Positions 15,470 to 23,873 of a stretch of 38,057 nucleotides of DNA are shown one piece after another. This DNA comes from CANDYO01 sp049653745 (GTDB taxonomy: Bacteria > Pseudomonadota > Alphaproteobacteria > Rickettsiales > CANDYO01): assembly GCA_049653745.1 (NCBI GenBank), contig JBASGW010000078.1, positions 1 through 38,057 on the forward strand, given 5' to 3'. Position 1 is the stretch's first letter, and each line of letters begins with the position of its first letter. Made by a program: the position numbers and the translations under genes. The notes below the pieces were generated by a model. The model was not told the DNA's origin. It saw only the letters and a list, made by a program, of their open reading frames with translations, and did no database searches.

Positions 15470-16390
15470 TTAAGCAGATTTAGCTATTTTATCAAAGATT
15501 TTTTCAACAATTTTTTGATCATAGAATTTTTGAATTAACATAATTCCTGTGGGTGAGGTAACATTTATTTCAGTTAAATATCCATCTATAATATCGATAC
15601 CCACTAAAAATAAACCGCTCTTCTTTAATCTTGGCTTTAGAGCTGCACAAATTTCCAAGTCCCTAGCAGTTAACTCACAAGCTAATGCCTCTCCACCAAA
15701 AACAAGATTAGCCCTAATGTCATTTTCTTTAGGCATTCTAACAAAACCACCAATTGGATCTCCATCCACCAAAAGAATACGCTTATCACCATGGATAATT
15801 CCTTCAATGAATTTCTGCACTATCACCGGAGCCTTATATATATGCAACAAATTATGAAAAATATTTGAAAAATTTATATCTTGAGCATCAACACAAAATA
15901 TATCATTACCCGCAAAACTATAAAGCGGCTTTAAAATAACTTTTTCATGATTCTTAGCAAATTCTTTAGCCTTCTCAACGCAGCTAGAAATTAAAGTTGG
16001 CGGAATAAATTCTAAATAATCTAATACCGCTAATTTTTCAGGAAAATCTCTAATAGCCTTAGGATTGTTAATAATTAAAACTTGAGTAGAAATTTTATCT
16101 AAAAGATAGGTAGAAGTTAGATAATTCATGTCATATGGTGGATTTTGTCTAACAAAAATTACATCCATCTCAGCCAAATTTACTATTTGCTTATCACTTA
16201 AGCTATAGTCTTCTTGCATGAAATTTATCTTTTGTGCAATAGCTTGAACTTGTCCATCGCACCAAAATAAATTATCAGGAGTAAAGAAATATGCCTCACC
16301 TCTTCTGCAAGCTTCTCTTATTAACTGCAGGCTTGTATCGCTATTGGGGTTTAAAGTATTTATAGGGTCAATTTGAAACACAAATTTCAT
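15470..16390 (-). CDS. gshB: Glutathione synthetase
   Basis: ATP-grasp enzyme joining gamma-glutamylcysteine and glycine to make glutathione. The ATG at 16390 gives 306 residues starting MKFVFQIDP, as in the family. An in-frame upstream codon inside trpS is not needed. Family landmarks are DVIFVRQNPPYDMNYLTSTYLLD, NNPKAIRDFPEKL, VILKPLYSFAGNDIF (ATP-grasp lysine and glycine loop), RILLVDGDPIGGFVR and the metal-binding TEINVTSPTG. The ATG overlaps the trpS stop by one base (TAATG), so it is translationally coupled as the last gene of dapA-smpB-ybaB-trpS-gshB. Within Rickettsiales, this gene is known from Anaplasmataceae but not from typical Rickettsia. Confidence 0.95.
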   Translation of the reverse strand: MKFVFQIDPINTLNPNSDTSLQLIREACRRGEAYFFTPDNLFWCDGQVQAIAQKINFMQEDYSLSDKQIVNLAEMDVIFVRQNPPYDMNYLTSTYLLDKISTQVLIINNPKAIRDFPEKLAVLDYLEFIPPTLISSCVEKAKEFAKNHEKVILKPLYSFAGNDIFCVDAQDINFSNIFHNLLHIYKAPVIVQKFIEGIIHGDKRILLVDGDPIGGFVRMPKENDIRANLVFGGEALACELTARDLEICAALKPRLKKSGLFLVGIDIIDGYLTEINVTSPTGIMLIQKFYDQKIVEKIFDKIAKSA

Positions 16391-17382
16391 TAACTTACAA
16401 ACCCACAAAGATTTTTAATTTCTGTAATATTTTTAAAAGCAATAGCATTAGCTTTGCTTGCCCCATCACTCAACACTTCTCTCACATAAGCTTCATCATT
16501 TTTACAAAGCTCAATAATTTTAGAACCTATAGGAACTATTTTATCAATAATTACCTCAGCTAAATCTTGCTTAAACTGCCCTGATAATTTCCCCGTATAT
16601 TGCTCAACTATATCATCAACTGCAATACCAGCTAAACTTGAATAAATCTCTAATAAATTGCTAACTTCAGGACGATTTTCTTTATCATAATATATTTCTG
16701 CAATTGAATCAGTTTTAGCTTTCTTTAGCTTTTGCATAATTAGGTCAGCAGAATCAATTAAGTTAATCCTACTAAAGTCTGATTCGTCAGATTTACTCAT
16801 TTTTTTAGAACCATCACGCAAACTCATAATTCTGGCAGCAGACTTCATAATTCTTGCTTCAGGCAATTTAAAATAATTGCTATTGGTAAATCTATTGAAA
16901 GAAGAGGCAATATCTCTGGCAAGCTCTAAATGCTGTCTTTGATCTTCTCCCACAGGAACTAAATCTGCCTGATAAAGCAACACATCAGCCGCTTGCAAAA
17001 CTGGATAACTAAACAAACCAAGTGAAGATCTTTGTTTATCGTCGCCACCTTTGTCTTTAAATTGTGTCATTCTTTCTAACCATCCGATAGAAGTAACGCA
17101 ACTTAAAATCCAGCCCAGCTCTGCATGAGCGGTTACATTTGATTGGTTAAATAAAATAACTTTTTTGGGGTCAAGACCACAAGCAAGATAAGTGGCTGCA
17201 GTGGCAATAGTATTTTCTCTTAATTCTTGAGGATTTTGAGGAACCGTTATGGTATGCATATCCGCTAAAAAAAATAAGCATGAATATTGATCTTGCAATG
17301 GCAACCAATTTTTAATTGCTCCAAGATAATTACCCAATTGCATAGTTCCACTGGGTTGGATGCCAGAAACAACACGAAGCAT
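16390..17382 (-). CDS. trpS: Tryptophanyl-tRNA synthetase
   Basis: Class I aminoacyl-tRNA synthetase charging tRNA-Trp. It is 330 residues, normal for bacterial TrpRS. The HIGH-equivalent is SGTMQLGN at residues 11-18, and the KMSKS loop is at 194-198. Other TrpRS landmarks are FLADMHTITVP, SYPVLQAADVLLY and VGEDQRQHLELARD. It sits between ybaB (15-bp gap) and gshB (1-bp overlap). Confidence 0.98.
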   Translation of the reverse strand: MLRVVSGIQPSGTMQLGNYLGAIKNWLPLQDQYSCLFFLADMHTITVPQNPQELRENTIATAATYLACGLDPKKVILFNQSNVTAHAELGWILSCVTSIGWLERMTQFKDKGGDDKQRSSLGLFSYPVLQAADVLLYQADLVPVGEDQRQHLELARDIASSFNRFTNSNYFKLPEARIMKSAARIMSLRDGSKKMSKSDESDFSRINLIDSADLIMQKLKKAKTDSIAEIYYDKENRPEVSNLLEIYSSLAGIAVDDIVEQYTGKLSGQFKQDLAEVIIDKIVPIGSKIIELCKNDEAYVREVLSDGASKANAIAFKNITEIKNLCGFVS

Positions 17383-17397
17383 TTTAAACCCTATAAA

Positions 17398-17721
17398 CTA
17401 AAATGGTAATTTAAAACCGGCAGGAAGATTCATTCCTCCCATCATTCCAGATAAATTTGATTCAGAATCTTCAGTTTGCTTTTTCTTAGCATCATTAAAT
17501 GCAGCAACCACTAAATCTTCAAGAATTTCTACTTCATCAGGAACCATCAATTCTTTTGAAATTTTAATCTTTAATATTTCTCCCTTACCACTAATAGTGA
17601 TGTTCACAACTCCACCACCAGCACTGCCAGAATATTCTTGTTGAGCTAATTTTTCTTGAGCATCAACCATTTGCTTTTGCATGGCTTGCGCCTGTTTCAT
17701 CATTTGTGCAATATTTACCAT
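17398..17721 (-). CDS. ybaB: YbaB/EbfC nucleoid-associated protein
   Basis: 107 residues of the YbaB/EbfC family, small dimeric DNA-binding proteins. It starts with a Met/Gln-rich coiled helix (MMKQAQAMQKQMVDAQEKLA), then the beta strands GGGVVNITISGKGEILKIKIS and a second helix ending in a Met/Gly-rich tail. It usually neighbours dnaX and recR; here it lies between smpB (1-bp gap) and trpS. Confidence 0.93.
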   Translation of the reverse strand: MVNIAQMMKQAQAMQKQMVDAQEKLAQQEYSGSAGGGVVNITISGKGEILKIKISKELMVPDEVEILEDLVVAAFNDAKKKQTEDSESNLSGMMGGMNLPAGFKLPF

Positions 17722-17722
17722 T

Positions 17723-18187
17723 TTATTTCTCTCTTAATATTCTTGATTTATCTATATTCCATTCGCGCTCTTTAACCGCAGCCCTTTTATCGTAAAGATG
17801 TTTTCCCTTAGCTACCGCTAATTCAACTTTAACAATATTTTTCTCATTAAAATATAATGATAATGGCACCAAAGTATAGCCTTTTGTTTTAATTTTACCA
17901 AGTAATTTATTAACCTGACGCCTGCGTAATAATAACTTTCTTGGCCTTCTGGTTTCATGGTTAAAAAGCTCGCTTGCCTTATCATATTCGCTAATATGCA
18001 CATGAAAAAGGAAAATTTCCTCACCTATCTTATTAGCAAAAGCCTCATCAAGACTAATTTTCCCCTCTCTTATTGACTTAACTTCGGTTCCTTTTAGCAA
18101 TATCCCAGCTTCTAATATCTCTTCAATATGATATTCAAACTTGGCTTTACGATTTTGAGCAATTATTTTTTTAGTTTGCTTTTCCAT
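17723..18187 (-). CDS. smpB: SsrA-binding protein SmpB
   Basis: Partner of tmRNA in rescue of stalled ribosomes. It has 154 residues. Landmarks are NRKAKFEYHIEE near the start, GTEVKSIREGKISLDEAF, FLFHVHISEYDKAS, KLLLRRRQVNKLLGKI and the C-terminal GKHLYDKRAAVKEREW, the tail that enters the ribosomal path. The first 17 bp overlap the end of dapA. No tmRNA gene is seen in the window. Confidence 0.97.
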   Translation of the reverse strand: MEKQTKKIIAQNRKAKFEYHIEEILEAGILLKGTEVKSIREGKISLDEAFANKIGEEIFLFHVHISEYDKASELFNHETRRPRKLLLRRRQVNKLLGKIKTKGYTLVPLSLYFNEKNIVKVELAVAKGKHLYDKRAAVKEREWNIDKSRILREK

Positions 18188-19061
18188 ATAATTTTTCTTT
18201 TAATTCTTCTAAAATTTGTTGAACAGTTTCTTTGCTCTCTTTTGCTAAACCAACCAAAGGTAATCTAACTTCTTCTGAGCATAACTCAAATATACTTGCC
18301 ACATACTTAACTGGCACAGGATTAGTTTCACAAAAAAGCACTTCATTTAATGGCAATAATATTGACTGCAACGCCATAGCTTCTTTAATATTATTTTCAT
18401 GCCATAGATTATGTAACTTAACTATTAATGAAGGAACTATATTAGCAGTAACTGAAACCACCCCTTCAGCCCCTTGTGAATAATATGGCAAGGTTAAAGC
18501 ATCATCTCCACACATAATTATAAATTTATCGTCTAATTTAAGTTTTAGCTGAGTACATTTTATTGGATTAGCTGAACAATCTTTTATCGCTTTAATTCTA
18601 GGCAAAGCTGCAAGCCTGATAATTGTTTCGTTAGTTATATCAACACAACTACGCCCAGGAGCATTATACATAAGAATTGGCAGCTTGCTTGCATCATGAA
18701 TAGCTTTAAAATGCTGATAAATGCCTTCTTGGGTTGGCTTAATATAATAAGGTGTAACCACCATAATTCCATCAACTTTTAACTCTTGCGCAGCTTTAGT
18801 TAGGGCAATGCTATCTGAAGTTGAAATTGATCCTGTATTAGCAATAACAACCACTCTACCTTTTGCTGTTTTAACTGCAAGCTCAACTAATTTTAAAAAC
18901 TCTTCTCTAGTAATGCTTTGCCCTTCACCGGTTGTTCCAGCCACAACCAAACCATTAACACCTGATTCAATTTGCCAATTAACAAGATTTTCAAAAGCTT
19001 TATAATCTATTAAACCTTTTTTAAATGGAGTGATTAATGCAGTATATATTCCTTTAAACAT
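18171..19061 (-). CDS. dapA: 4-hydroxy-tetrahydrodipicolinate synthase
   Basis: Class I aldolase-fold enzyme condensing pyruvate with aspartate semialdehyde, the first step toward diaminopimelate (cell wall) and lysine. It has 296 residues. GTTGE at 42-46 supplies the catalytic threonines, Tyr132 lies in MYNAPGR, and Lys160 in IKAIKDCS is the Schiff-base lysine. It is the first gene of the minus operon with smpB, ybaB, trpS and gshB, and it overlaps smpB. It suggests that the organism still makes diaminopimelate. Confidence 0.97.
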   Translation of the reverse strand: MFKGIYTALITPFKKGLIDYKAFENLVNWQIESGVNGLVVAGTTGEGQSITREEFLKLVELAVKTAKGRVVVIANTGSISTSDSIALTKAAQELKVDGIMVVTPYYIKPTQEGIYQHFKAIHDASKLPILMYNAPGRSCVDITNETIIRLAALPRIKAIKDCSANPIKCTQLKLKLDDKFIIMCGDDALTLPYYSQGAEGVVSVTANIVPSLIVKLHNLWHENNIKEAMALQSILLPLNEVLFCETNPVPVKYVASIFELCSEEVRLPLVGLAKESKETVQQILEELKEKLYGKAN

Positions 19062-19195
19062 TTTAAAATCCTCAAAACAAATTTATAAAATTATTGTCTT
19101 AATCTAATCTTAATTAATTAGTTTGTAAACTCAAGACTAGCGTTGGTATGAGTATTTTGTTATAAACATAGATAAAACTCAGGAGAAATAAATTC

Positions 19196-21076
19196 ATGAA
19201 ACGCTTACTTAATATTTTTTTACTAGTCATCATCAGTAATATAGCGCAAGCAAAATGGGCTAACTCTGAAAGCGCTCAAACCAAAATCACTATTTACAAT
19301 CAAGAAGTGAACATTAAAAAAGATGGCTCTTACGAAGAGACCCTTGAAGAAGAGTTTGAAATTTTGAAAGAAACTGGCCGCATTAAGGCAACTAATTACA
19401 ACTTATTTTATAACGCTGACAGCGAAAAAATAAATATCTTAGCGGCAAAAACTATCTACCAAGGAAAGGAATATATTGTTGATAAACAATTTATTGAAGA
19501 TAAGCCTCTAGCAAGCCCTGGTAATGGCTTTGATCAAACCAATCAGATTCTGATAGCATTCCCAAAGGCTGAAGTTGGAGCCAAAATATATGTTAAGTAT
19601 CAAAAACTAGTATTAAAACCAAATTTAGATAAATTTTATTCAAATTTTGTGATGTTTGGGTTTAATGAATGGTTAAGTAACCTAAATATTAAAATTAAAT
19701 CAGAGATTCCTTTATATTTACAAATTAATAACCCTGAGAATGCTTTAAAGATTAAAAAGGATGGCGAAATTAAATTTAATAATTTAGAAATCACATTAAA
19801 TAAAGAAATATATAATCAATTAATTAGCGAGCCTCAAAATAGTATAACTAACTTCGATACAATTACCTTTATCTCTATATCCTCTTTAAATAATTGGAAA
19901 GATCTATCAGTTGCAATTGCTAATCAAAATTTTAATAAAATCTATAGCCAGAATCTTCCAAAAGAGCTGCTAAGCATTCTAGAGAAAGCCTCTGCATCAG
20001 ACAGCGAAATTGAACAAATTAATATCGTCACCTCATCACTTAATGACAAAATTCAATATTTAGGAGATTGGCGAAGTGTTGATGGCAGGTTTATGCCAAG
20101 AAATTTAAATGAAACTGTAAAAACTCAATTTGGAGATTGTAAAGACTTCTCGGCGACAACCTTAGCCATACTAACAAAAATGGGATATAAAGCCCAATTT
20201 GCATTAGTTTTAAGAGGAAGAGGTTCATATTTCCCAGAGACTTTACCAATCATGAATGCTTTTAATCATGTCTTAGTTAAAGTGACCAGTAAAACTGGTA
20301 AAATATATTGGATTGACCCAACCAATTTCCAAAGCATGGCTGGAAGTATATTTCCTGATATAGCTAATAAAAAAACTTTAATATTAGACTCTAAAAATCC
20401 AATATATGAAAAAATTCCTGATATTGATCCGCAGCATGCTATTTCTAGCTTAACCAGAGAAATTACTATTTTGCCAGATAATAAAATCATTGAAAATGGG
20501 CGTATAACTTTAAAAAACGAAGAAGCTATGCCACTAATAGGAGCCTTACTAGTCACCTCAAAAGAAACCTTAGAAAATATGATATTCTTTCAATTAAGTG
20601 GCACTAATTTAGAAGATGAAAATAAAAAATATATAATATTGCCAGAACTTAAATCTCGCATAGTTAATGACTTAAATATTGAATATTCCTACGATCAATT
20701 AAATAAATTACTAAAAACGAACTTAGGTTCTGCTATGAAAATTTCATATAATAAATTTAGTATCGATAATTTTATTCACACCCCTCAAGATTTACTATCA
20801 CATATTTATATTGGAAATCCTAATAGCTTCAAAAGAACCACCATTATTAAGAACATAGAAGTTATTAACCCAGAATCTCTAAATAAAACTATTGATTGCA
20901 AATGGGTTTACCTATCTCGTAAGTTATTTTTTAAAGATAAAACGCTCACTATTGATGAAATAATGACCACAAAACAAAGCATAATATTTAACAAGGAGAT
21001 AAAAACTAAAGAATTTCAAGATTTAAAACGAGATTTAGAAACCAACTTCAATAATGTATCAATAGTTTTTAATTAA
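19196..21076 (+). CDS. Exported DUF3857 / transglutaminase-like protein
   Basis: 626 residues. Residues 1-19 form a signal peptide (KR, then LLNIFLLVIISNIAQA, cleavage after AQA). Residues about 25-240 match the DUF3857 beta domain. About 290-385 is a transglutaminase-like fold with a complete triad: Cys315 in FGDCKDFSA, His358 in FNHVLV and Asp374 in WIDPTN. A C-terminal beta region follows. Such proteins act in the periplasm or at the surface, perhaps on amide bonds, and the substrate is unknown. AGGAG at 19181-19185 lies 10 nt before the ATG. It is a single gene, divergent from dapA. Confidence 0.88.
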   Translation: MKRLLNIFLLVIISNIAQAKWANSESAQTKITIYNQEVNIKKDGSYEETLEEEFEILKETGRIKATNYNLFYNADSEKINILAAKTIYQGKEYIVDKQFIEDKPLASPGNGFDQTNQILIAFPKAEVGAKIYVKYQKLVLKPNLDKFYSNFVMFGFNEWLSNLNIKIKSEIPLYLQINNPENALKIKKDGEIKFNNLEITLNKEIYNQLISEPQNSITNFDTITFISISSLNNWKDLSVAIANQNFNKIYSQNLPKELLSILEKASASDSEIEQINIVTSSLNDKIQYLGDWRSVDGRFMPRNLNETVKTQFGDCKDFSATTLAILTKMGYKAQFALVLRGRGSYFPETLPIMNAFNHVLVKVTSKTGKIYWIDPTNFQSMAGSIFPDIANKKTLILDSKNPIYEKIPDIDPQHAISSLTREITILPDNKIIENGRITLKNEEAMPLIGALLVTSKETLENMIFFQLSGTNLEDENKKYIILPELKSRIVNDLNIEYSYDQLNKLLKTNLGSAMKISYNKFSIDNFIHTPQDLLSHIYIGNPNSFKRTTIIKNIEVINPESLNKTIDCKWVYLSRKLFFKDKTLTIDEIMTTKQSIIFNKEIKTKEFQDLKRDLETNFNNVSIVFN

Positions 21077-21115
21077 TTTAGCTTATAAATAGCATGAAAA
21101 AACTAGAATAAATTG

Positions 21116-21144
21116 TTGACAACACCTGAATAAGAGTTTAGTTT
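21116..21144 (+). promoter_or_regulatory. Predicted promoter of rplU-rpmA
   Basis: A perfect -35 TTGACA at 21116-21121 is followed after 17 nt by TAGTTT at 21139-21144, about 48 nt before the rplU ATG. AAGGA lies just upstream of that ATG. Confidence 0.55.
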
Positions 21145-21191
21145 ATTGAGATTAATTTAAGTAAAATTCATAGACAATACAAGGAACAAAG

Positions 21192-21512
21192 ATGTTTGCG
21201 GTATTCAAAAATGGTGGCAAGCAATACAGAGTTTGCGAAAACCAAATAGTAAAGCTAGAAAAAATTGATGCTAATTTAGGATCAGAAGTTACAATCGATC
21301 AAGTGATGATGCTTGAAGCTGAAAATGAAAAAATTTCAGTTGGTGCACCTTATGTTCAAGGCGCAACCATCACTATCCAAGTTGTTGAACATGCTAAAGA
21401 TGATAAAGTTATAATCTTCAAAAAGAGAAGAAGAAAAAACTATCGTCGTAAAAATGGTCATAGACAACCTATTTCTTTAGTAAAAGTAATTTCAATCGCT
21501 GTAGCGAAATAA
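21192..21512 (+). CDS. rplU: 50S ribosomal protein L21
   Basis: 106 residues beginning MFAVFKNGGKQYRV, the L21 hallmark, with the basic 23S rRNA-binding stretch FKKRRRKNYRRKNGHRQ near the C terminus. It is the first gene of the universal rplU-rpmA pair, 21 bp before rpmA. Confidence 0.98.
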   Translation: MFAVFKNGGKQYRVCENQIVKLEKIDANLGSEVTIDQVMMLEAENEKISVGAPYVQGATITIQVVEHAKDDKVIIFKKRRRKNYRRKNGHRQPISLVKVISIAVAK

Positions 21513-21533
21513 AAGTTTTGGAGATAATATAAA

Positions 21534-21782
21534 ATGGCAACGAAGAAAGCTGGCGGTAGTTCCAGGAACGGTAGAGATTCAATTGGTAGAAGATTAGGAC
21601 CCAAAGTTGGCGATGGTCAAAAAGTTATTCCTGGTCTTATTTTAGTTCGTCAAAGAGGAACTAAGTTTCATCCTGGAAAAAACGTACATATGGGAAGAGA
21701 CCACACTCTACACGCGTTAGTTGAAGGTGCTGTATCATTTGATAAAAGATCTCACCGCACTTATATTCACGTTGGCGTTTAA
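21534..21782 (+). CDS. rpmA: 50S ribosomal protein L27
   Basis: 82 residues, starting MATKKAGGSSRNGRDS and containing LGPKVGDGQKV and RGTKFHPGKNVHMGRDHTL. The N-terminal arm reaches the peptidyl transferase centre. It has GGAG 9-10 nt before its ATG and is followed by a strong terminator. Confidence 0.98.
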   Translation: MATKKAGGSSRNGRDSIGRRLGPKVGDGQKVIPGLILVRQRGTKFHPGKNVHMGRDHTLHALVEGAVSFDKRSHRTYIHVGV

Positions 21783-21811
21783 TTACTCTAACTAAAATCA
21801 TAAATTCTAGA

Positions 21812-21846
21812 GCCAGTAATAATTTATCGTTATTATTGGCTTTTTT
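21812..21846 (+). terminator. Intrinsic terminator of rplU-rpmA
   Basis: GCCAGTAATAA and TTATTATTGGC form an 11-bp stem with one G-U pair and a 7-nt loop, followed directly by six Ts and then ATTTTTTAT. This is a textbook Rho-independent terminator 30 bp after the rpmA stop. Confidence 0.9.
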
Positions 21847-22286
21847 ATTTTTTATACCGCTCACCAATCACCAAACATATCATTAACCAAATTTAACAAT
21901 ATATTGAATTTGCCTTGGATCGCACATATTATATTAATCAAGCTCAATCTTTAAACATGTTTCTACCTAGGAATTTAAGTAATACCATTTCTCAAATTAA
22001 ATAATACAATGAGCGAGGAGCATAATGTACAAATTAGTACATAAGCTAACTTAGAGAAGTGGTAGCATTTAAGAATGAGACTTAGTATAAAAACACCTTC
22101 ATCAGACTCATTACTCTGCTCAAATATATAAATCCATTTAATTCCATCTATAAAACTTAGATAACTAAACAGACCTATTAATAAAACACTCAAATAGAAC
22201 TATGTTTTTCATAACCAGCTCATAGGCGGAAATGACAACCCTCTATTTAAGACTATATCTATCTAACCAGCATAATATTTAACATA
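21847..22286. other. Intergenic stretch with one repeat element
   Basis: 440 bp between the rpmA terminator and the stop of the minus-strand 22287 gene. Apart from the dispersed repeat at 21975-22090 I see no gene. A 72-codon minus frame with a TTG start overlaps the repeat and has no ribosome site. Confidence 0.5.
21975..22090. repeat. Dispersed intergenic repeat, copy 2
   Basis: Related to 3945-4056, with an identical 17-mer at 21998-22014 and several shared blocks in order. This copy folds well. TACCATTTCTC (21983-21993) pairs with GAGAAGTGGTA (22054-22064) over 11 bp with one wobble, and inside it ATGTAC-AAATTA-GTACAT (22025-22042) forms a perfect small hairpin. This gives a cruciform-like element of about 80 bp. 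Confidence 0.6.
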
Positions 22287-23261
22287 TTATTGACCATCCA
22301 TAGAATTAGAGCGCCCCTGAGAGTGCCTCCCATTCGCTGAAGGAGTTCTTGCTGGAGTTGTCACCTCAGTGATATTTTGAACCAAAGATGTAGATCTTAA
22401 TTTTTCTACTATGCCCACTCTCTTACTGACCTCTTCCTCCATAGCTTTGTCTTTAAAACTTTGTGCCAGTTTTTTCAATCCGCAATATTCACATATATCA
22501 GACATTGCTAATCTAACTTTAACCGTCATTTTTAAAGTATCAAGATCTTTATCTAAATTATTAAGCTGCTTTGCATATGATAAAACTTGTGCAAACTCAG
22601 GCACTGTGGGCCCTACATCTTGAGCCATATCTTCTGCCATCTCAGAGATTGTACCACCGAAACGATGGTACTTATCTTTTATTATTGTACTATAATTTTT
22701 ATGTAACTTATCTTCATATTGAGATTCATAAAGTTTACTAATTACACTGTTATATTGCTCATCAGTTATTCCAGATTCTACTTTCGCCTTTGATGCCAAG
22801 GTAAATAAATCATTATAAAACTCCTCTTTAGCTGTTATCTCATCTATTTTATGAGCTTCTATCTTAATAATATATTTTGTAAAATCTTTAATTGAACCTT
22901 CTATAAATTTACATAAGAATTTTGTTACTGCTAATTCATCTCTAAAATTTATATCCTGCAGAAAAGCTTGACGCCTCTCTATATCTTTAAAACTAATGCC
23001 TTCCTTTTTTTCTTTTTTAGGGTTATTTTGTTTCTCTGGCGGATTCTTAGCTATACAGGTTACTGAAACTTTTTTAACTTGGCCGCCTTGCTCTACGAAA
23101 TCTACTTCCTTCTCTAAAGTCACTGGGCCCATTTTTTCAGTATATTCGCCATCACCAAAGTTTACTTTTCTTTTTGGTTTAGTATTGTTAGGATTTTTTA
23201 ATGCTGATTTTTCTGGAACAGCTGATAATATCTTGCCCTCTTCATTATTTCCACCTTCCAT
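22287..23261 (-). CDS. Unrecognised protein with SALK and KVNF (PP1-docking-like) motifs
   Basis: 324 residues from ATG 23261, chosen because AAGGAG lies 6 nt upstream; an in-frame TTG two codons earlier is not needed. No known domain is recognised. Residues 1-95 are charged, Pro/Lys-rich and probably disordered, with SALK at 19-22 and KRKVNF at 30-35. This spacing and order resemble the SILK plus RVxF docking pair of eukaryotic protein phosphatase 1 partners. Residues about 95-280 look helical, with CEYCGLKKLAQSF near 260. The last 30 residues are Ser/Thr/Arg-rich and disordered. It is a single gene with no signal peptide. A host-directed effector is possible, but this is inference from short motifs. 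Confidence 0.75.
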   Translation of the reverse strand: MEGGNNEEGKILSAVPEKSALKNPNNTKPKRKVNFGDGEYTEKMGPVTLEKEVDFVEQGGQVKKVSVTCIAKNPPEKQNNPKKEKKEGISFKDIERRQAFLQDINFRDELAVTKFLCKFIEGSIKDFTKYIIKIEAHKIDEITAKEEFYNDLFTLASKAKVESGITDEQYNSVISKLYESQYEDKLHKNYSTIIKDKYHRFGGTISEMAEDMAQDVGPTVPEFAQVLSYAKQLNNLDKDLDTLKMTVKVRLAMSDICEYCGLKKLAQSFKDKAMEEEVSKRVGIVEKLRSTSLVQNITEVTTPARTPSANGRHSQGRSNSMDGQ

Positions 23262-23448
23262 AAACAACTCCTTTTTATAATTTTTTGCTGATTATAACCG
23301 ATATTAAAGAATATTTATATGCGGATCAAGTTTTACACCCATTAGCCCCCAAATATTTTTTACTTAGGGTACATGACATTGTTATTAACTTACACTAATA
23401 TGCCAAATAGGAAACTAGTAAAGTCCATTAAAGCTTAGAGCAGAATAA

Positions 23449-23504
23449 GTTAAGAGTTGTTCCACTATTTTAGCTTTAACCGAAGATACTCTTAACTGTC
23501 TTCG
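23449..23504. repeat. Interlocking inverted repeats (possible pseudoknot)
   Basis: GTTAAGAGT (23449-23457) pairs perfectly with ACTCTTAAC (23488-23496). CGAAGA (23481-23486) pairs perfectly with TCTTCG (23499-23504), and the loop of this second hairpin contains the 3' arm of the first. The topology is that of an H-type pseudoknot or of two competing stems. Confidence 0.4.
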
Positions 23505-23622
23505 TTACAAACATTGCTAGAATTTCTATTATTGGTGCAAATTATATAGACTGAATAAAACTGCCTATAAAGTCAATAAATGACTTATCTTAAACTCGCA
23601 CAATACTTGCTGCTTGAGTTAT

Positions 23623-23643
23623 GCTACAGTTAGTAGCTTTTTT
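23623..23643 (+). terminator. Short hairpin with T6, terminator-like
   Basis: GCTAC-AGTTA-GTAGC is followed by TTTTTT at 23638-23643. The stem is only 5 bp. It is preceded by AACTC...GAGTT at about 23594-23620. A second hairpin, AAGTTAG-CAAAA-CTAACTT, follows at 23646-23664. If real, it would end a small plus-strand RNA, since no plus-strand gene lies nearby. Confidence 0.35.
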
Positions 23644-23735
23644 AGAAGTTAGCAAAACTAACTTAATTTTAGTCTCAGTCCTAAAATTACTAAACTGCAC
23701 CAATAAATTAAACTTCAACTTTAATAGGAAATAAA

Positions 23736-23795
23736 ATGAATATAATGAATATTAAGAACTTATTTGGTTCTGTAGATTTTTACATAAAAACATAA
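23736..23795 (+). CDS. Possible 19-residue small ORF
   Basis: ATG at 23736 with AGGA 8 nt upstream begins a 19-codon frame (MNIMNIKNLFG and on) ending in TAA at 23795. The second half overlaps a 10-bp hairpin (TGGTTCTGTA 23765-23774 with TATAGAACCA 23799-23808, one wobble). It may be a leader peptide or chance; there is no plus-strand gene downstream to regulate. Confidence 0.2.
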   Translation: MNIMNIKNLFGSVDFYIKT

Positions 23796-23819
23796 ATTTA
23801 TAGAACCATATAATAACAA

Positions 23820-23873
23820 TTGGTTATTGGTTTATCAGCGCGCATAAACTAATTAAAATGAATCAATAACCAA
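23820..23873 (-). terminator. Inverted repeat downstream of holC
   Basis: TTGGTTATTG and CAATAACCAA form a perfect 10-bp stem with a 34-nt loop, 17 bp beyond the holC stop. On the minus strand the sequence after the stem is T-rich (TTGTTATTAT). It is a plausible but weak terminator of the M16-xth-pepA-holC operon. Confidence 0.4.

Noticed and set aside
17723..19195. tmRNA or tRNA genes near smpB or in other spacers
   Set aside because: No TpsiC-like GGTTCRA motif with a matching acceptor stem was seen in the intergenic stretches.
21975..22193. 72-codon hydrophobic frame on the minus strand
   Set aside because: It starts with TTG without a ribosome site and lies across the dispersed repeat, whose other copy does not keep the frame.
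23285..23400. Plus-strand open frame of about 40 codons from a TTG (DIKEYLYADQVLHPLAPKYF and on)
   Set aside because: Short, no ribosome site, and it lies in the presumed promoter region of the minus-strand gene at 22287-23261.
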